Source: Rhodobacter sp.
GTDB lineage: Bacteria > Pseudomonadota > Alphaproteobacteria > Rhodobacterales > Rhodobacteraceae
Assembly (NCBI GenBank): GCA_013824055.1
Contig: PNNE01000112.1
Span: 1-10,239, forward strand
DNA: 10,239 bases
Direction: 5' to 3'
Part shown: one piece after another, positions 6,675 through 10,239 of the stretch
Numbering within the stretch: position 1 is the stretch's first letter
Layout of the letters: each line of letters opens with the position of its first letter
The notes under the pieces: model-generated
Databases searched by the model: none
What the model was told of the DNA's origin: nothing
The model's input: the letters and a program-made list of their open reading frames with translations, nothing else
Position numbers and translations under genes: made by a program

Positions 6675-6718
6675 CAAAAGTCTTCGAAGACTTTTGCAAA
6701 TTCCTTCGAAGGAATTTG
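6675..6718. repeat. Two abutting perfect 22-bp palindromes with TTCGAA cores
   Basis: Palindrome A (6675-6696) has left half CAAAAGTCTTC and palindrome B (6697-6718) has left half CAAATTCCTTC; each is followed by its exact reverse complement, with no base between A and B. Both begin CAAA, share the core CTTCGAAG and end TTTG. They are AT-rich in GC-rich surroundings. Either strand can form a pair of hairpins with UUCGAA loops. Likely a family of intergenic repeats with a terminator or mRNA-end role after era; palindrome A ends in a short T-run (CTTTTG), but the weak stems make a standard intrinsic terminator doubtful. Confidence 0.85.
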
Positions 6719-6740
6719 GTCCCGGCCGCGGCGTGACGCG

Positions 6741-7076
6741 ATGAGCCCGCGGCTTGCCTCGGGCCTCTGGGTCTCGGCCTACCTCACGCGGCTGCGGCTG
6801 GCGGATATTCCGGCCTATGTCACGGCCAAGGGTGATCCCGAGGCCGGGGCGGTCGTGGTCAAGGTGGCGCTCTTGGACGGCACCGCGCGGGCCTATGCGC
6901 GGCGGTCGGACCTGATGAGCGGGGCACGGGCCTGGATCGTGCTGGCCGAGGGGCCGGAGGCCGAGGTCGATGCGCTGGTCTTGCGCAGCCGGGGCCGCGA
7001 CCCGGATCTGTGGGTGATCGAGCTGGAGGACCGGCAGGGGCGGACCTTGCTGGATCAGGACGGCCTGTCGGATTGA
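6741..7076 (+). CDS. DUF1491 family protein
   Basis: A small soluble protein of 111 residues recognised as DUF1491, a family I know chiefly from alphaproteobacteria, by its start (RLASGLWVSAYLTRLRLADIP), a central AGAVVVKVALLDG strand pair and a C-terminal DPDLWVIELEDRQGRTLLD. No catalytic motif, signal peptide or membrane segment is visible; the acidic C-terminus ends DQDGLSD. Function is unknown. The ATG follows the stop-rich end of the palindrome region with only a weak Shine-Dalgarno match, and the gene ends 37 nt before recO. Its steady place between era and recO in this lineage (from memory) hints at co-expression, not at a shared function. Confidence 0.85.
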   Translation: MSPRLASGLWVSAYLTRLRLADIPAYVTAKGDPEAGAVVVKVALLDGTARAYARRSDLMSGARAWIVLAEGPEAEVDALVLRSRGRDPDLWVIELEDRQGRTLLDQDGLSD

Positions 7077-7113
7077 GTTGCACCCCCGACCCGGTCACGG
7101 GATAGTCCGGCGC

Positions 7114-7833
7114 ATGGACTGGCGCGACGAAGGCATCCTTCTGTCCATGCGGCCGCATGGCGAGACCTCGGCGATTGTCGAGGTCCTGACGGCCCGGCAT
7201 GGGCGGCACATGGGCGTGGTGCGGGGCGGCGCCTCGCGCAGGATGGCCGCCAGTCTGCAACCGGGGACCGGCCTGACGCTGGAGTGGCGGGCGCGGCTGG
7301 ACGACCACATCGGCAGCTTCACGGTCGAGCCGGTGACATCCCGCGCGCATCTGCTGGCGGACCGGCTGGCGCTGGCGGGGCTCTTGTCGGTCTGTGCCCT
7401 GCTGCACGAGGCCGTGCCGGAACGCGAGCCGCATCCGGCGCTGTGGCGCAGGACGCTGGCGCTGATGGACATGCTGGGGGAGGCGGGCTGGACGGCGGCT
7501 TACGTCCGCTGGGAGTTGTGCCTGCTGGAGGAGATCGGCTTTGGCCTGGATCTTTCCGCCTGCGCCGTCACCGGGGCGACCGAGGGGTTGGCCTATGTCA
7601 GTCCGAAGACCGGCCGGGCAGTGACGGCCAGGGGCGCGGGGGACTGGGCGGATCGGCTGATCCCCCTGCCCGAGGGGCTGGAGGCCGACGGGCCGCTGTC
7701 ACCGCAGGCGGTGGTGACGGGCCTCCGGCTGACCGGCTTCTTCCTGGACCGCGGGTTGCGCCCGGTTCTGCACGACAGACCGCTGCCCGAGGCGCGGTCG
7801 CGGCTGGTCGACCTCTTGTCCCGCCCGGCGTGA
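7114..7833 (+). CDS. recO: DNA repair protein RecO
   Basis: RecO acts with RecR (and RecF) to load RecA onto SSB-coated single-stranded DNA during gap repair and can anneal complementary strands. The 239 residues fit the family: an N-terminal OB-fold (about 1-78; MDWRDEGILLSMRPHGETSAIVEV is typical), then a helical domain (about 80-145), then CAVTGATEGLAYVSPKTGRAV (150-170). In zinc-binding RecO proteins that segment reads C-x-x-C; here only Cys150 remains and the second position is Thr153, so this RecO probably binds no zinc, as in E. coli. The start at ATG 7114 gives the family's usual MDWRDEG; an in-frame upstream extension to about 7078 has no family residues. Its own ribosome-binding site is poor, suggesting translation depends on readthrough from the DUF1491 gene. 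Confidence 0.94.
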   Translation: MDWRDEGILLSMRPHGETSAIVEVLTARHGRHMGVVRGGASRRMAASLQPGTGLTLEWRARLDDHIGSFTVEPVTSRAHLLADRLALAGLLSVCALLHEAVPEREPHPALWRRTLALMDMLGEAGWTAAYVRWELCLLEEIGFGLDLSACAVTGATEGLAYVSPKTGRAVTARGAGDWADRLIPLPEGLEADGPLSPQAVVTGLRLTGFFLDRGLRPVLHDRPLPEARSRLVDLLSRPA

Positions 7834-7894
7834 TGCGACCTTTGATGTCGGCTTTGTGACAGACGCTCCAGGGTCTGCCCGTCCAAGTCTGGGC

Positions 7895-9118
7895 ATGGCC
7901 AACCGTTACATTCCGCTGGCGCTGCGGCACAGCCCCACCCCCCGGATCGAGCATTTCGCGCTTCTCTCGGGGTTGGACGCTTCGATCCGGGGCATGCTGA
8001 TCTCGACCATGCCGCTGGTGGTCTATGACGCGCTGCACGATGCGCAGGCGACGTCGGTGGCGTTCTTCATCTCGGGCGTCGTCGCGCTGATCTGGGGGCT
8101 GATGGTGCCCTGGGCCGCCCGGCTGATCCCGCGCCGCTGGACCTATACCGGCGGGGTGCTCCTGTATCTGATCGGCAATACCCTGGGCGCGATCGGGACG
8201 GCCTGGTCGGTGCCGATGGCACTGGTCTGCAATGCAATGGCGACGGTGACGATCTTTGTCTGCCTGAACGCCTATGTGCTGGATTATGTCGACCGCGAGA
8301 ATCTGGGGCGCAGCCAGTCGACCCAGATGGTCTATGCCGCCGCGCCCTGGGCGATCGGGCCGCTGGCGGGGGTCTGGCTTTACCACCAGTGGCACGCGCT
8401 GCCCTTCATCGCGTCGGGCATCTTTGCCTTCATCCTCCTGGTCTGCTTCTGGGTCCTGCGGATGGGCAACGGCAAGCAGATCACCCGGGCCAGGCGGCCG
8501 GCGGTGAACCCCCTGGGCTATCTGGGCCGATTCTTCATCCAGCCACGGCTGATCGCGGGCTGGCTGTTCGCGGTGATGCGAAGCTGCGGCTGGTGGGTCT
8601 ATGTCGTCTACCTGCCGATCTTCTGCATCGAGGCGGGGCTGGGCGACAAGGTGGGAGGCATCGCGCTGTCGATCACCAACGCCTTGCTCTTCGCCGCCCC
8701 GGCGCTGAACCGTCTGGCGCGGCGGCTCTCGGTGCGGCGATCGGTCCGGGCGGCCTTTGGGGCTTGCGGTGTGCTGTTCCTGGCGGCGGGGCTTCTGGCC
8801 TTCCTGCCCTGGGCCAGCGTCGGGCTGATCATGACGGCCTCGATCTTTCTGGTGACGCTTGATGTCGTCGGCGGCCTGCCGTTCCTGATGTCGGTAAAGC
8901 CGTCAGAGCGGACGGAGATGTCGGCGGTCTATTCCAGCTTCCGCGATGTCTCGTCCATCCTGACGCCGGGGGCGGCCTGGCTGGTCCTGTGGGTGGCTCC
9001 GCTGCCCGGCATCTTCGTGGCGGCGGGCGTGGGCCTTCTGGCATCCTGGGCGGTGGCGGGGCGGCTGCATCCGCGCCTTGGCGTGCAGCGTCCGTCGCGC
9101 GGTCGGGTGGCTGCCTGA
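7895..9118 (+). CDS. MFS-type transporter (substrate unknown)
   Basis: An integral membrane protein of 407 residues with about twelve hydrophobic segments, a basic loop after the second (ARLIPRRWTY), a long basic central loop between the sixth and seventh (RMGNGKQITRARRPAVNP), and another basic loop in the second half (NRLARRLSVRRSVR). This 6+6 layout and its length fit the major facilitator superfamily. The loop 2-3 motif is divergent from the standard G-x-x-x-D-R-x-G-R-R, so the assignment rests on topology plus overall resemblance; no substrate can be named. ATG 7895 (MANRYIPLALRH) is preferred; GTG 7856 would add 13 polar residues (starting MTDAPGSARPSLG) and neither has a strong ribosome-binding site. 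It lies 61 nt after recO and may be the end of the transcript; a convergent gene and a stem-loop region follow. Confidence 0.83.
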   Translation: MANRYIPLALRHSPTPRIEHFALLSGLDASIRGMLISTMPLVVYDALHDAQATSVAFFISGVVALIWGLMVPWAARLIPRRWTYTGGVLLYLIGNTLGAIGTAWSVPMALVCNAMATVTIFVCLNAYVLDYVDRENLGRSQSTQMVYAAAPWAIGPLAGVWLYHQWHALPFIASGIFAFILLVCFWVLRMGNGKQITRARRPAVNPLGYLGRFFIQPRLIAGWLFAVMRSCGWWVYVVYLPIFCIEAGLGDKVGGIALSITNALLFAAPALNRLARRLSVRRSVRAAFGACGVLFLAAGLLAFLPWASVGLIMTASIFLVTLDVVGGLPFLMSVKPSERTEMSAVYSSFRDVSSILTPGAAWLVLWVAPLPGIFVAAGVGLLASWAVAGRLHPRLGVQRPSRGRVAA

Positions 9119-9122
9119 CAAC

Positions 9123-9190
9123 GCTCCTCGATGGTCTTCGACCACTCGTCGCGGGTGCTTGCGACGAGAAGCCGAAGGCGCACGAGGAGC
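9123..9190. terminator. Branched stem-loop region between convergent genes, possible bidirectional terminator
   Basis: An outer perfect 8-bp stem, GCTCCTCG (9123-9130) with CGAGGAGC (9183-9190), encloses three further hairpins: GGTC-TTC-GACC (9133-9143); an 8-bp stem CTCGTCGC (9145-9152) with GCGACGAG (9161-9168) around an 8-nt loop; and GCC-GAA-GGC (9171-9179). It fills most of the gap between the transporter stop (9118) and the end of the minus-strand reductase (9196). No clear T-tract follows on either strand, so it would be a Rho-assisted or mRNA-end structure. Confidence 0.45.
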
Positions 9191-9195
9191 AGTCC

Positions 9196-10206
9196 TCAGG
9201 CCCAGATCCTGCCGTGCTTGACCAGCCAGTCGGCCGAGGCGAGGAGTGCGGCCTTCGGGGCAATGAACTCCATCCCCATTTCCTTGACGGCGCGTGCGTT
9301 GGACACGCGCTCAAGGTGGCCAAGCTTGGGCAGGATCGACTTGATCGACGGATCGAAGAACGACAGCAACCGGACGATCGACTTCGGGGCCTCGCGGGTG
9401 GGGATGCGTCGGGTCGGGTAGGCGGCCTTCAGGGTGCGGCCCATGTCGACAAAGGCCATCGAACCCGACGACGCCAGGTAGCGCCGCCCCTCGGTCGTGG
9501 GGCGTTGCAGGGCGCGCAGGTGCATCTCGGCCACGTCGCGGACATCGACGACGGGCAGGGCCATCGGCGGCAGCATCGGATCGCGGCCCTTGAGGAAGCG
9601 TTCCACCAGGCCGAGCGACGCGCCGTAGTGTTCGTCCAGCGGCGGGCCAAGGACCAGGCCGGGATTGATGGTCGTCAGCTTCAACCCGCGGGACTTGGCA
9701 ATCTCCCATGCGGTGCGTTCGGCGAGGGTCTTTGACCTGGCGTAGGGCGTGGTCGTGCGCAAGTGCAGGTCGCACCAGTCGGCTTCGTCCTGCAGGCTGT
9801 CGGGCTTGCCTTCGTTGATCACCGCGGCGGTGGAGGAGGTGAGGATGACCCGCGTGACCCCCGCTGCGGCGGCGGCCTTCAGGACCCGCTCGGTGCCCTC
9901 GACCGCGGGGCGGATCACTGTGGCGGGGTCCTTCGGCTGGGTGATGGGGAAGGGCGAGGCGGTGTGGACCAGCGCCGAGACGCCGGCCATGGCCTCGGCC
10001 CAGCCCGCATCGGCTTCAAGGTCGGCCTGGACGAAGGACAGCGCGCCTGCGTGTTCGGTCAGATAGGGCGCAAGCGCGGCGCGGACCTCGTCGGCCCGGT
10101 CGATCCGGCGCAGGGTGCCGCGCACCGCATAGCCTGCATTCAAGAGCTTGAGCGCCACGTGTTTCGCGATGAAACCGGAGACACCTGTCAACAGCACCAG
10201 TTCCAT
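9196..10206 (-). CDS. NAD(P)-dependent reductase/epimerase, extended SDR (dihydroflavonol reductase-like)
   Basis: A soluble oxidoreductase of 336 residues with the extended short-chain dehydrogenase fold. The N-terminal Rossmann motif is TGVSGFIA (7-14), followed by VRGTLRR (28-34), whose arginines suggest NADP(H) preference as in dihydroflavonol 4-reductase relatives. ADLEAD (61-66) is the adenine-site acidic motif, ILTSSTAAV (121-129) gives the active-site serine, and YARSK (155-159) the Tyr/Lys pair. NPGLVLGP (181-188) and VVDVRDVAEMHLRAL are typical of the DFR/anthocyanidin-reductase-like group that reduces aldehydes, ketones or flavonoid-like compounds; the true substrate cannot be told. 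The start is firm: GGGGAGAG (minus strand, 10213-10220) lies 6 nt before the ATG at 10206. It converges on the transporter with a 77-nt gap and is not part of the housekeeping cluster. Its promoter lies beyond the window edge. Confidence 0.92.
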   Translation of the reverse strand: MELVLLTGVSGFIAKHVALKLLNAGYAVRGTLRRIDRADEVRAALAPYLTEHAGALSFVQADLEADAGWAEAMAGVSALVHTASPFPITQPKDPATVIRPAVEGTERVLKAAAAAGVTRVILTSSTAAVINEGKPDSLQDEADWCDLHLRTTTPYARSKTLAERTAWEIAKSRGLKLTTINPGLVLGPPLDEHYGASLGLVERFLKGRDPMLPPMALPVVDVRDVAEMHLRALQRPTTEGRRYLASSGSMAFVDMGRTLKAAYPTRRIPTREAPKSIVRLLSFFDPSIKSILPKLGHLERVSNARAVKEMGMEFIAPKAALLASADWLVKHGRIWA

Positions 10207-10212
10207 GCCCGA

Positions 10213-10220
10213 CTCTCCCC
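10213..10220 (-). promoter_or_regulatory. Ribosome binding site of the SDR gene
   Basis: On the minus strand this reads GGGGAGAG, ending 6 nt before the ATG at 10206. It is one of the strongest Shine-Dalgarno matches in the window, in contrast to the poor sites of several + strand genes that may rely on coupling. Confidence 0.6.
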
Positions 10221-10239
10221 TGCTCCTGGCTAAAGGATT

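Noticed and set aside
5667..6677. A 336-codon minus-strand open frame opposite era
   Set aside because: Antisense to a complete Era protein; composition is typical of a shadow frame.
8929..9183. Minus-strand open frame whose N-terminus (RLLVASTRDEWSKTIEERC) looks fairly protein-like
   Set aside because: Starts in the 77-nt convergent gap and runs antisense through the transporter; no ribosome binding site and no family recognised. Could be a decayed coding tail, but it cannot be supported.
9123..9190. A tRNA gene, suggested by the cloverleaf-like layout
   Set aside because: Arm lengths are 8, 4, 8 and 3 bp with wrong loops; no T-loop consensus, no D-loop GG, no plausible anticodon loop.

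Overview
The window is a stretch of GC-rich (roughly two-thirds G+C) chromosomal DNA with tightly packed housekeeping genes. Gene content, gene order and protein wording (for example the [12 protein letters not shown] stretch of RNase III, the DUF2062 and DUF1491 proteins, and the rel-DUF2062-pdxJ-acpS-lepB-rnc-era-DUF1491-recO order) point to an alphaproteobacterium of the Rhodobacterales (Rhodobacter/Paracoccus-like). This assignment rests on recognition of the sequence, not on a search.

Layout. Eleven genes lie on the + strand and one on the - strand. From the left: the 3' two-thirds of a bifunctional (p)ppGpp synthetase/hydrolase gene (1-1283, cut by the window edge); a DUF2062 membrane protein (1323-2027); pdxJ (2055-2819); acpS (2941-3354); a two-TM protein of unknown function, DUF3592-like (3358-4071); lepB (4127-4930); rnc (4941-5627); era (5757-6668); a DUF1491 protein (6741-7076); recO (7114-7833); an MFS-type transporter (7895-9118); and, convergent with it, an extended-SDR NAD(P)-dependent reductase/epimerase (9196-10206, - strand).

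How the genes work together. The block from pdxJ to recO holds the gene set of the E. coli lepB-rnc-era-recO-pdxJ-acpS cluster in a rearranged order, placed behind the stringent-response gene. The products serve growth-linked core functions: alarmone synthesis, vitamin B6 synthesis, activation of acyl carrier protein, signal-peptide cleavage, rRNA processing and 30S maturation, and recombinational repair. Spacing is short throughout (3 to about 130 nt), so one or a few long transcripts are likely. The last two genes are accessory.

Non-coding structure. No gap exceeds 130 nt, but several gaps carry clear structure: a perfect G-quadruplex motif beside a 6-bp hairpin and running into the acpS ribosome-binding site; two abutting perfect 22-bp palindromes between era and the DUF1491 gene; a branched multi-stem fold in the convergent gap at 9123-9190; and a hairpin with a GNRA-type loop that holds the rel stop codon. 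No CRISPR array, tRNA, rRNA, insertion sequence or phage gene was seen. I did not find a clearly new multi-gene system. The most unusual points are the nucleic-acid structures and the unknown membrane protein inserted between acpS and lepB.
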